DNA of 34,841 nt from DATMXT01 sp035560415 (GTDB lineage Bacteria; Bacillota; Clostridia; Oscillospirales; Feifaniaceae): assembly GCA_035560415.1 (NCBI GenBank), contig DATMZG010000004.1, forward strand, positions 1 through 34,841, written 5' to 3'. A model generated the notes under the pieces. The model had not been told where the DNA came from, did no database searches, and worked only from the letters and a program-made list of their open reading frames with translations. This document shows positions 8,083 through 14,421 of this stretch, piece by piece. Every line of letters starts with the position of its first letter. Positions within the stretch are counted from its first letter, which is position 1. The position numbers and the translations under genes were made by a program.

Positions 8083-8459
8083 ATAGATTCTCCTAACTTT
8101 TCAAGCATGCCTTTTGCACGAGCAATTGCTCGTTTATAATCTTTATTAGTATCTTTTTCCAAGAAGGGAACGAGTAGTAGAAAACCAAATTCTGCTTCAA
8201 GAACACAAAATACGACACGAGGATTCATTTTGCTGACATGCCTAATACAAAATAAAGAAGTATTTTCAAGCTTTTCAAACTTTCTGTTTGAATCTTGGCT
8301 AGTTTGAATGCCATCTTCGTCAAGCATTTTAAGATTAGTTCGGAGCTTTTTAAGATATCGATGCAAGTCTTCGGCATTACTAAATAGGCTTTCGTACTCA
8401 CCTAGAAAACCATCCACATAGTATATTCGCTGAAAACCTTCGAGTCGAACTATATTCAT
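8070..8459 (-). CDS. RelE/HigB-like (Gp49-type) toxin
   Basis: A 129-residue protein with the layout of the RelE/HigB/phage Gp49 superfamily: an N-terminal helical pair with a Lys/Arg-rich stretch (DLHRYLKKLRTNLKML, about 31-46), a beta-strand core with FEKLENTSLFCIRHV and PRVVFCVLEAEFGFLLLVPFLEK (about 61-102), and the diagnostic ending NKDYKRAIARAKGMLEKL (about 105-122), equivalent to the KKTQKTPxxEIxRA helix of Gp49 toxins. Members are ribosome-dependent or free mRNA endonucleases. It is the first gene of the operon and overlaps the XRE gene by 13 bases. A promoter starts about ten bases ahead of the ATG; the ribosome binding site is weak. AT-rich composition suggests transfer. Confidence is moderate, since toxins of this group are divergent. 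Confidence 0.72.
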   Translation of the reverse strand: MNIVRLEGFQRIYYVDGFLGEYESLFSNAEDLHRYLKKLRTNLKMLDEDGIQTSQDSNRKFEKLENTSLFCIRHVSKMNPRVVFCVLEAEFGFLLLVPFLEKDTNKDYKRAIARAKGMLEKLGESIWEN

Positions 8460-8472
8460 TATTGCATTCCAA

Positions 8473-8485
8473 GAATATAATATTC
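8473..8485. promoter_or_regulatory. Palindromic operator of the TA-like operon
   Basis: GAATAT-A-ATATTC is a perfect 6-bp inverted repeat around one base. It covers the -10 element of the operon promoter, the expected place for autorepression by the HTH protein. Confidence 0.6.
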
Positions 8486-8505
8486 CTTATATGAAATAAA
8501 ATCAA
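8477..8505 (-). promoter_or_regulatory. Sigma-A promoter of the TA-like operon
   Basis: On the minus strand, TTGATT (8505-8500), a 17-base spacer and TATTAT (8482-8477). The predicted start near 8470 leaves a leader of only about ten bases before the toxin ATG at 8459. Confidence 0.65.
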
Positions 8506-8700
8506 CAAGATTCACGATAAGTTCACGAAAACATTCCATATAAATAATATGTTAGACCCTGCATACAAAAAATCCGCAACCTGTACTTTCGCAGATATTC
8601 GCAGATAGATTACATTGGTATTTTTTAAGTTCTTTTCTCGCTCTTTGCACGAAATATCCTTATCTAATTAAACCAAAGTAAACGCTAAAAAAGGGGGTGA
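8486..8700. other. AT-rich non-coding stretch
   Basis: Between the TA promoter and the possible gene remnant I see no ORF of note. A tandem 10-bp direct repeat TTCGCAGATA lies at 8588-8597 and 8598-8607. A GGGGGTGAG sequence near 8693-8701 resembles a ribosome binding site with no intact gene after it. Confidence 0.4.
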
Positions 8701-8877
8701 GAGAAAAAAGGACAAGCACAATTTTCTGCCGCGCTGAAAGCCGTGTTCGAGAACGAACATTTTGACACAGAATGGAGCACCGTCATCTCCGTTCCGATGT
8801 CGGTGAGTCTGCAAATTTCGGAATTGCCCTTATGCCGCAGTATCGCCTTTACAGTCGACATCCTTTTTTGACACCGC
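8701..8877 (+). pseudogene. Possible remnant of a native gene
   Basis: After a stop at 8698-8700, an open frame without a start codon near its head runs to a TGA near 8877, reading GQAQFSAALKAVFENEHFD and on through TEWSTVISVPMSVSLQI. Its codon use (GCC GCG CTG, GTC ATC) matches the GC-rich chromosome and contrasts with the AT-rich DNA just upstream, and it follows an RBS-like GGGGGTGAG. Its last part overlaps the end of the convergent MFS gene. I read it as a gene fragment left at the edge of the inserted island, but the family is not recognised and chance is possible. Confidence 0.25.
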
Positions 8878-10089
8878 CAAAATACAGACGGCGCTGACGG
8901 CGTACATGCCGGCCGCGTAAAAGAAGAGCGCCGAATTGGAACCCGCGAAGTCGGAGAGCAGCCCGAAGAGCAGAGGGCTTGCGATGCTGGCCGAAAAGGA
9001 GAAAGCGTAGTAATACCCCGTATACCTGCCGGTCTGTCCTTTGCCCGACATCTGAATTAAGGCGGGATAGGAGTTGATGTTGATGAGGGCGACGCCAAGC
9101 CCCGCCGCGATGAGCACGACCGCAAGAATGCCCCTGCCGCCGATGAAGGCCTGACAGCAGGTCGCCATAAGCGTGACGGCGGTGCCCGCCGCCATCATGC
9201 CCCGCCGCCCGAAGCGGGCGCCGAGCTTTCCTGCCGGCCACGCGCAGACGAGATAGGAGCCCGACATGTATAAAAGCGTGCTGGCCGCCTCCCCCGCCGT
9301 CATGCCGAGCCTGTCAATGGCGTAGAGCGTGAAAAAGGTCTCGACCGCGTTGTAGGCGCAAAACCAGAAAAACACCGCAAAGAGCAGCGGATAAAGACTT
9401 TTTGGCCGGACCTGCACCGGCGCGTCCGGCGCGTCGGCCTCCAGCTCATCCGCCGCCTCAAAGGGCGCCTTGGGCTCCCGGTAGAAGAAGAGCATGACGG
9501 CCACGGTGGCCGCCATGAGGCCCCCCGCCATCCAGAAGGGATACCGCGCGTCGACGTCAAAGAGCTTTCCTCCGACAAAAAACGCCAGGGCCGAGCCGAC
9601 GCCCCCCATGAGGTTGATGATGCCGTTGGCCTCGCTGCGTCTCGTCGGAGGCGTGGCGTCCGGCATGAGGGCGACGGCCGGCGCCCGGTAGACCGACATC
9701 GCGAAGTTCATGAGAATGATGCTGCCCATGAGTGGGACAAGACTTGCGAGCAGTCCCCCGCCCGCCGCAAATTTGGCGCTGCCCGCTGCCGCCGCAAGCG
9801 GAATCAGCGTCATGCCAACGGCGGCCGCCGGCACCCCGAAGACGAGGTAGGGCATGCGCCGCCCCAGCTTTGTATTCGTCTTGTCCGAGAGCTTGCCGAA
9901 ATAGGGCTGGAACAGCAGCCCCGAGATATTGTCAAAAGTCATGATGAACCCGATTGCCGTCGTCGAGACCGCGAGCTCTTTTAAAAAGACCGGCACAAAC
10001 GAGTTGTAGACCGACCAGGCGATGGAGATGGTGCAAAACGCGAGTCCGATGAACAGGGTCTTGGGGACCGAATATCTCTCTTCCGTCAT
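8830..10089 (-). CDS. MFS transporter, SLC45/GPH-like
   Basis: A 419-residue integral membrane protein with about twelve hydrophobic segments. The loop between segments 2 and 3 reads GKLSDKTNTKLGRRMPYLVFG, the GxLSD(R/K)T...GRRxP motif typical of sugar-type MFS carriers related to SLC45 and the GPH group; the matching loop in the second half is GKLGARFGRRGMM. A charged acidic insertion (about residues 205-228, DELEADAPDAP) marks the central cytoplasmic loop. It probably works as a cation-coupled carrier for a sugar or other small solute, but the substrate cannot be told. Its ATG overlaps the hemW stop by four bases (ATGA), so it is the last gene of the lepA-hemW unit, an uncommon partner for those two housekeeping genes. 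Confidence 0.85.
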   Translation of the reverse strand: MTEERYSVPKTLFIGLAFCTISIAWSVYNSFVPVFLKELAVSTTAIGFIMTFDNISGLLFQPYFGKLSDKTNTKLGRRMPYLVFGVPAAAVGMTLIPLAAAAGSAKFAAGGGLLASLVPLMGSIILMNFAMSVYRAPAVALMPDATPPTRRSEANGIINLMGGVGSALAFFVGGKLFDVDARYPFWMAGGLMAATVAVMLFFYREPKAPFEAADELEADAPDAPVQVRPKSLYPLLFAVFFWFCAYNAVETFFTLYAIDRLGMTAGEAASTLLYMSGSYLVCAWPAGKLGARFGRRGMMAAGTAVTLMATCCQAFIGGRGILAVVLIAAGLGVALININSYPALIQMSGKGQTGRYTGYYYAFSFSASIASPLLFGLLSDFAGSNSALFFYAAGMYAVSAVCILAVSKKDVDCKGDTAA

Positions 10090-11231
10090 TCCAAATCAAT
10101 CAGTTCGGCGAGCACGGCGTTGGACACGCAAAACCCCTTTGTGGTGAAGGCGTATCTGCCGTCCTCATGGGTCATGAGCCCGGCGGCGACAAAGCGGTCA
10201 AGCCGCCCGCCCTCGAGCTCCTCAAAACTTTTGCGAAACCTGCGGGTGAAGTCCGCCGTGGAAAGTCCGGGCTTTAGCCGCAGGGACAGCATGATGTAGT
10301 CGGCGACGGCCCCCGAGGCCGGCGCCTCGTAGTCCTCTGAAAGCAACCCCGCGTCGTCCCCGCCTTCAAAGGCCCGGCAGTAGACCGTAAGGTCTCTGGT
10401 AAAGGCAAACCGGCGTCCGCCGAGATAGGAGTGGGCGGCGGGTCCAAGCCCCAGGTATTCGGCCAGCGTCCAGTATTTCAGGTTGTGCCGGCTCTCAAAA
10501 CCGGGGCGCGCAAAGTTTGATATCTCGTACTGCATGAGCCCCGCCGCGTCACAGGTCTCAACGAGTTTCTCGTACATCCCGCACCAGACCTCCTCGTCCG
10601 GCAGGTCGAGGCTGTCTTCCGTCTTGCCGAAAGGCGTGTTCGGCTCAATTTTGAGCCCGTAGGCCGACAGGTGCTTGATGTCAAGCCCCACGGCTTCATT
10701 GAGACTGCGGGCAAAGTCCGCCGCCGTCTGCCCCGGCAGCCCGTACATGAGGTCGATGGAGATATTTCCAAAGCCGGCCTTCTTCGCGTCTTTCAGCGTG
10801 TTTCTGGCCTCCTCGGCCGAGTGCAGCCGACCGATTTTGGCGAGCTCGGCGTCATTAAAGCTCTGCACGCCGACCGACAGCCGGTTGACCCCCGCTTTGC
10901 GCAAAAACTTCAGCAGCTTGTAATTTGCCGAGGCGGGGTTGACCTCAATGGTCACCTCCGCCGTCTCGCTGACCGAGAAGTTCTTGCGCAGCGCCTCGAG
11001 CAGCTCCTTCCACTGCCCCTTTTCGAGCAGCGAGGGGGTACCGCCGCCAAAATAGACGGTGTCGGCCTCAAACCCGCCCAGAGCCCTGCCGTACTCCTCC
11101 ATTTGCTTAATCAGGGCGGCGAGGTAGCGGTTCACCATAGACAGGTCGCAAACCGAATAGAAGTCGCAGTAGGGGCACTTCCTGGCGCAAAACGGTATGT
11201 GGATGTAGAGGCCTAATTTTTTCTTACTCAT
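10086..11231 (-). CDS. hemW: Radical SAM heme chaperone HemW
   Basis: Radical SAM protein of the HemN/HemW group. The cluster motif CxxxCxxC is seen as HIPFCARKCPYCDFYS near residue 15, followed by the SAM-binding VYFGGGTPSLL. Further family motifs are EVNPASANYK, GVNRLSVGVQSFNDAELAKIGRLHSAEEA and ISIDLMYGLPGQT. The length of 381 residues and the neighbourhood directly behind lepA are typical for HemW rather than true coproporphyrinogen dehydrogenase HemN. HemW is known to bind heme and deliver it to respiratory proteins; older annotations call it an oxygen-independent coproporphyrinogen oxidase. The ATG at 11231 overlaps the lepA stop by eight bases; upstream in-frame codons only read through the lepA coding region in another frame, so I reject a longer start. 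Confidence 0.92.
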   Translation of the reverse strand: MSKKKLGLYIHIPFCARKCPYCDFYSVCDLSMVNRYLAALIKQMEEYGRALGGFEADTVYFGGGTPSLLEKGQWKELLEALRKNFSVSETAEVTIEVNPASANYKLLKFLRKAGVNRLSVGVQSFNDAELAKIGRLHSAEEARNTLKDAKKAGFGNISIDLMYGLPGQTAADFARSLNEAVGLDIKHLSAYGLKIEPNTPFGKTEDSLDLPDEEVWCGMYEKLVETCDAAGLMQYEISNFARPGFESRHNLKYWTLAEYLGLGPAAHSYLGGRRFAFTRDLTVYCRAFEGGDDAGLLSEDYEAPASGAVADYIMLSLRLKPGLSTADFTRRFRKSFEELEGGRLDRFVAAGLMTHEDGRYAFTTKGFCVSNAVLAELIDLE

Positions 11232-13026
11232 CGAGCTTGAGCACCGACATGAAGGCCTCCTGCGGGACTTCGACGGTTCCGAAGGAGCGCATGCGCTTTT
11301 TCCCTTCTTTTTGTTTTTCGAGGAGCTTTTTCTTTCGCGTGATGTCGCCGCCGTAGCACTTGGCCAGCACGTCTTTGCGCAGCGCCCGCACGGTCTCGCG
11401 GGCGATGATTTTGCCGCCGATGGCGGCCTGCACCGGCACTTCAAAGAGCTGGCGCGGAATGTTGTCCCGCAGCTTCTCGCACATTTTGCGGGCGCGCCCG
11501 TAGGCCCGGTCTTTATGGACGATGAAGGACAGGGCGTCGACCGCATCCCCCGCCAGCAGCAAATCGAGCTTGACAAGGTCCGACTTGCGGTAGCCGATGA
11601 GCTCGTAGTCGAGGGAGGCGTACCCCCTCGTGCGGGACTTTAACGCGTCGAAGAAGTCGTAAATGATCTCGTTTAAAGGCAGCTCATAGTGCATGTTGAC
11701 CCGCTTGGCGTCGACATACTGCATATCCTTGAAGGTGCCCCGCCGCTCCTGACAGAGCTCCATGATGGCGCCGACATAGTCGGAAGGCGTGATGATGTCG
11801 GCTTTGACGTAGGGCTCCTCCGACTCGGCGATGAGGCTGGGGTCGGGGTAGTTCGTCGGGTTGTCAATCATGAGCACTTCGCCCGAGGTCTTGGTGATGC
11901 GGTAGCTGACCGAGGGGGCCGTTGTGATGAGCTCCATATTGTATTCGCGCTCGAGCCGCTCAATGATGATCTCCATGTGTAAGAGCCCCAAAAACCCGCA
12001 GCGAAAGCCAAAGCCTAAAGCCACCGAGGTCTCGGGCTCAAAGAGCAGCGAGGCGTCGTTGAGCCGCAGCTTCTCGAGGGCGTCTTTGAGGGCGCCGTAT
12101 TCAGAGCCGTCAAGCGGGTAAATGCCGCAAAAGACCATGGGCACGGCCGGCCGGTAGCCCGGCAGCGGGGCCGCCGTCCTGCGGGCCGCGTGGGTCACGG
12201 TGTCGCCCACTCTGGTATCGGCCACAGTTTTGATGCTGGCTGTCAGATAGCCGACTTCGCCGGCTGAGACCTGCGCGGCCGGCTCCAGCCGCGTCGCCCG
12301 GAGATAGCCGACTTCGACGATGTCAAAAGTCGCGCCGGTCTGCATCATGAGGATTTCGTCGCCGGCTTTGAGGGTGCCGTTGAAGACCCTGAAATAGACG
12401 ATGACCCCGCGATAGGCGTCGTAGTACGAGTCGAAGACGAGGGCCTCGAGCGGGGCTTCCGGGTCGCCAACGGGCGGCGGAATTTGCGCGACAATGCGCT
12501 CCAGCACCTCGTCGATGCCAATGCCCAGCTTTGCCGAGATCATGGGGGCGTTTTTCGCCTCAATGCCGATGATGTCCTCGATTTCCTGCTTGACCCGCTC
12601 GGGCTCGGCGGCCGGCAAATCGATTTTGTTGATGACCGGCAGCAGCTCCAGGTCGTGTTCCAGGGCGAGGTAGGTGTTGGCCAGCGTCTGGGCCTCGATG
12701 CCCTGCGCCGCGTCGACGACCAGCACCGCCCCTTCGCAGGCCGCAAGCGACCGGCTGACCTCGTAGTTGAAGTCGACGTGTCCCGGCGTGTCAATGAGGT
12801 TGAGCTCATAGGCCTCACCGTTCGCGGCCGTGTAGTCGAGTTTGACGGCCCTGGCTTTGATGGTGATGCCCCGCTCCCGCTCAAGCTCCATATTGTCCAA
12901 AAGCTGGTCCGCCATCTCCCGTTTGGGCACTGAGTCGGTGCGCTCAAGGAGCCGGTCGGCCAAAGTGGACTTGCCGTGATCGATGTGGGCGATGATGGAG
13001 AAATTTCGTATATGGCTTAACTTCAT
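11224..13026 (-). CDS. lepA: Elongation factor 4 (LepA), back-translocating GTPase
   Basis: Ribosome-associated translational GTPase. The 600-residue protein has the G1 loop AHIDHGKSTLADRLL near the N-terminus, G2 region ERERGITIKA, G3 DTPGHVDF and G4 NKIDLPA, followed by domain II, the EF-G-like domains III and V, and the LepA-specific C-terminal domain ending in RRKKLL-type basic residues and VLKLDE. I start at ATG 13026, which gives the standard MKLSHIRNFSIIAH N-terminus and has GGGAG seven bases upstream; the 28 in-frame residues before it are not part of the family. It is the first gene of a lepA-hemW-MFS operon on the minus strand. A sigma-A promoter at 13247-13219 is buried in a striking inverted repeat. 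Confidence 0.97.
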   Translation of the reverse strand: MKLSHIRNFSIIAHIDHGKSTLADRLLERTDSVPKREMADQLLDNMELERERGITIKARAVKLDYTAANGEAYELNLIDTPGHVDFNYEVSRSLAACEGAVLVVDAAQGIEAQTLANTYLALEHDLELLPVINKIDLPAAEPERVKQEIEDIIGIEAKNAPMISAKLGIGIDEVLERIVAQIPPPVGDPEAPLEALVFDSYYDAYRGVIVYFRVFNGTLKAGDEILMMQTGATFDIVEVGYLRATRLEPAAQVSAGEVGYLTASIKTVADTRVGDTVTHAARRTAAPLPGYRPAVPMVFCGIYPLDGSEYGALKDALEKLRLNDASLLFEPETSVALGFGFRCGFLGLLHMEIIIERLEREYNMELITTAPSVSYRITKTSGEVLMIDNPTNYPDPSLIAESEEPYVKADIITPSDYVGAIMELCQERRGTFKDMQYVDAKRVNMHYELPLNEIIYDFFDALKSRTRGYASLDYELIGYRKSDLVKLDLLLAGDAVDALSFIVHKDRAYGRARKMCEKLRDNIPRQLFEVPVQAAIGGKIIARETVRALRKDVLAKCYGGDITRKKKLLEKQKEGKKRMRSFGTVEVPQEAFMSVLKLDE

Positions 13027-13101
13027 GCGTGTCTCCCAAAAATGAAAAATATGGACGGCGTCTTTGCGGGATTTGGCCTTGCGATATGGCTCAAGTATTG
13101 G

Positions 13102-13117
13102 TTGCGTCATTATATCA
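13102..13117. repeat. First copy of a TTGCG(G)TCATTATATCA element
   Basis: TTGCGTCATTATATCA here recurs with one extra G at 13211-13227. On the minus strand each copy contains TGATATAAT, an extended -10 element, so this copy could be a second, closer lepA promoter, although no good -35 is seen for it. Confidence 0.45.
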
Positions 13118-13197
13118 CAAGCGCAAGGCGCACAGGGATATCATGGTCGCATATGCGTTTGCCCGCAGGGCGAAAATCGCACGCGATTAAATCAAGG

Positions 13198-13224
13198 TAT
13201 AATGACCGCATTGCGGTCATTATA
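13198..13224. promoter_or_regulatory. 27-bp perfect inverted repeat (operator candidate) in the lepA promoter
   Basis: TATAATGACCGCA (13198-13210), one central T, and TGCGGTCATTATA (13212-13224) form a perfect 13-bp inverted repeat. Its right half holds the lepA -10 on the minus strand. A lack of a T-tract speaks against a terminator. I do not recognise the binding protein. Confidence 0.55.
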
Positions 13225-13247
13225 TCATATCCGGTTTTGGGGTACAA
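13219..13247 (-). promoter_or_regulatory. Sigma-A promoter of lepA-hemW-MFS
   Basis: On the minus strand TTGTAC (13247-13242), 17-base spacer, TATAAT (13224-13219) with a TG extension (TGATATAAT). It would give a leader of about 185 bases before lepA. Confidence 0.65.
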
Positions 13248-13254
13248 TACCGCT

Positions 13255-13554
13255 ATGAAACGACGTCTGAAAAGCTTTGTCATCGGCTTTGTGCTCTGCC
13301 TGACGGTCATTGCCGTCGCGGTGGGGCTTACGGCCGTTGCCGGCGAAGCGCTGTCGGCCCTGCGCACCGAGGAGGGCGACATTCAGATTGAGGCGCTCGG
13401 AACCTGGCTTGAAATTCCGGCCTATGTCCTGGACGGGGCGAGAGAGGCCTTTTCGCGCATGCAAAAAGCGGCGGAGTATGCCGCTCCGCCGCTTTCGAAT
13501 ACGATTAAAATGACTTTCAACTTTTGTCTTGACGCCCTCCAAGCGCCTCCGTAA
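13255..13554 (+). CDS. Small exported or membrane-anchored protein, unknown function
   Basis: A 99-residue protein. The basic start MKRRLKS leads into a hydrophobic segment of about 20 residues (FVIGFVLCLTVIAVAVGLTAV), either a signal peptide or a membrane anchor, followed by an acidic stretch with EEGDIQIEALGTWLEIPAYVLDGAREAF. I do not recognise a family. Codon use resembles neighbouring genes, which supports a real gene. No convincing ribosome binding site is present; TACAAT at 13243-13248 ends six bases before the ATG, so the message could be leaderless if that is its -10, though the matching -35 (TTATAT) is poor. The last part of the coding sequence contains the terminator hairpin of the convergent gntR gene and overlaps the gntR 3' end by 38 bases. 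Confidence 0.6.
   Translation: MKRRLKSFVIGFVLCLTVIAVAVGLTAVAGEALSALRTEEGDIQIEALGTWLEIPAYVLDGAREAFSRMQKAAEYAAPPLSNTIKMTFNFCLDALQAPP
13461..13495 (-). terminator. Intrinsic terminator of gntR inside a convergent gene
   Basis: A perfect 12-bp stem (13465-13476 with 13484-13495) and a 7-base loop. Read on the minus strand the stem ends in CTTTTTGC, a U-tract. It lies 22 bases after the gntR stop and within the coding region of the 99-residue protein on the other strand. Confidence 0.75.
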
Positions 13555-14209
13555 TGCTGGCCTGCGCGCTGCGGGTGTGGTTGTCGGCCAGCTTCTCGGC
13601 AAGGTCGGCGTCGCCGGCGATGATGGCGTCGAGCAGGGCCCGGTGCTCCTTTAGCACGCCCTGAAGACGGCCGGGGCTCGTGAGCGACTTGAGGCGGGCC
13701 ATTTTGACAAAGTTGTGGAAATTGGCCATCATGGAGCGAAGCGGGCGGTTTTTGCCCGCTTTTGCGATGATGTCGTGAAACCGCGAGTCGAGGTCGACAA
13801 TTTTCTCGGCATTGCCCTTGTTGGCGTAAAATTCAGTCAGGTTGATGACCTCTTCAAGCTCTGTGATCTCCTCAGGCGTGATGCGCTCGGCGGCAAGCCG
13901 CGCCGCGAGCGCCTCAATCGCGTATTTGACCACGTAGATATCCTCTATGTCCTTTTTCGATATGCCGACCACGACAACGCCCTTGTTCGGGATGGAATCG
14001 ACCAGCCCCTGGAGCTCGAGCTGGCAAAGTGCCTCGCGAAGCGGGGTACGGCTGACGCCAAGCTTTTCGGACAGCGCCTTTTCGGTCAAATTTGCGCCCG
14101 GCGGATATACACCATTGACGATGTCCTGTTCGAGCTGTTTAAAAATACGGCTGCGCAAATTGAGTTTGGAGCTGCGTGAGCCCTCGTCCTCATGAACTTG
14201 ATTCGACAT
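13517..14209 (-). CDS. GntR-family transcriptional regulator, FCD (FadR) subfamily
   Basis: A 230-residue DNA-binding regulator. The winged helix-turn-helix lies at about residues 20-85: IFKQLEQDIVNGVYPPGANLTEKALSEKLGVSRTPLREAL is the GntR signature, with the wing in NKGVVVVGIS. The C-terminal all-helical FCD domain (about 95-220) shows the expected DxxFH motif as DLDSRFHDII and later a conserved HRALLDAI, positions that bind a metal and a small carboxylate ligand in this subfamily. Start ATG 14209 was chosen for the strong GGAGGTGAAGGG ahead of it; longer in-frame starts lack this. Downstream of the opp operon and with matching putative operators at its own promoter, at opp and at the divergent catabolic operon, it is the likely local regulator of all three. 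The ligand is unknown; an organic acid is the usual kind. Confidence 0.93.
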   Translation of the reverse strand: MSNQVHEDEGSRSSKLNLRSRIFKQLEQDIVNGVYPPGANLTEKALSEKLGVSRTPLREALCQLELQGLVDSIPNKGVVVVGISKKDIEDIYVVKYAIEALAARLAAERITPEEITELEEVINLTEFYANKGNAEKIVDLDSRFHDIIAKAGKNRPLRSMMANFHNFVKMARLKSLTSPGRLQGVLKEHRALLDAIIAGDADLAEKLADNHTRSAQASITEALGGRQDKS

Positions 14210-14258
14210 CCCTTCACCTCCATAGAGAATATAGATGCGGGCAATATGTACTGGTTTC

Positions 14259-14287
14259 ATTATAAGGCCGGCGGCAAAAATAGTCAA
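14259..14287 (-). promoter_or_regulatory. Sigma-A promoter of gntR
   Basis: On the minus strand TTGACT (14287-14282), 17-base spacer, TATAAT (14264-14259). The start would be near 14252, 40 or so bases before the gntR ATG. Confidence 0.85.
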
Positions 14288-14294
14288 CGGTAAT

Positions 14295-14309
14295 CATACA
14301 CGTATACAT
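14295..14309 (-). promoter_or_regulatory. Putative GntR operator, site 1 (gntR promoter)
   Basis: Minus strand reads ATGTATACGTGTATG, matching the three-site consensus WWGTATRCRTRTATR and containing the inverted repeat ATAC-GT-GTAT. It lies seven bases upstream of the gntR -35, centred about 50 bases before the start, unlike the other two sites, which overlap core promoter elements. Confidence 0.55.
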
Positions 14310-14360
14310 GTTTTAGAGCCGGCCTCGGCCGGGGGCTTTGCGCGGGCGGCAACGGCGCTT

Positions 14361-14404
14361 GCATAAAGCAAAGGCGGCGCATATGCGCCGTCTTTGCTTT
14401 ATGC
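14361..14404 (-). terminator. Long palindromic hairpin after oppA
   Basis: Two 22-base arms (14361-14382 and 14383-14404) pair with a single mismatch and no real loop. It starts 18 bases after the oppA stop. There is no clean U-tract, so it may be a terminator of reduced strength or an RNA-stabilising 3' structure that separates oppA from gntR. Confidence 0.6.
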
Positions 14405-14421
14405 GGAATTGCCTTTGCGAA

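Noticed and set aside
8556..8573. Half-match TTGTATGCA to the GntR motif on the minus strand in the AT-rich gap
   Set aside because: Only the first nine positions fit and no promoter or gene is associated with it.
11232..11576. A longer start for hemW
   Set aside because: The added residues read the lepA 3' end in another frame and are Ser/Arg/Cys-rich without similarity to the family; the 11231 start gives the standard N-terminus.
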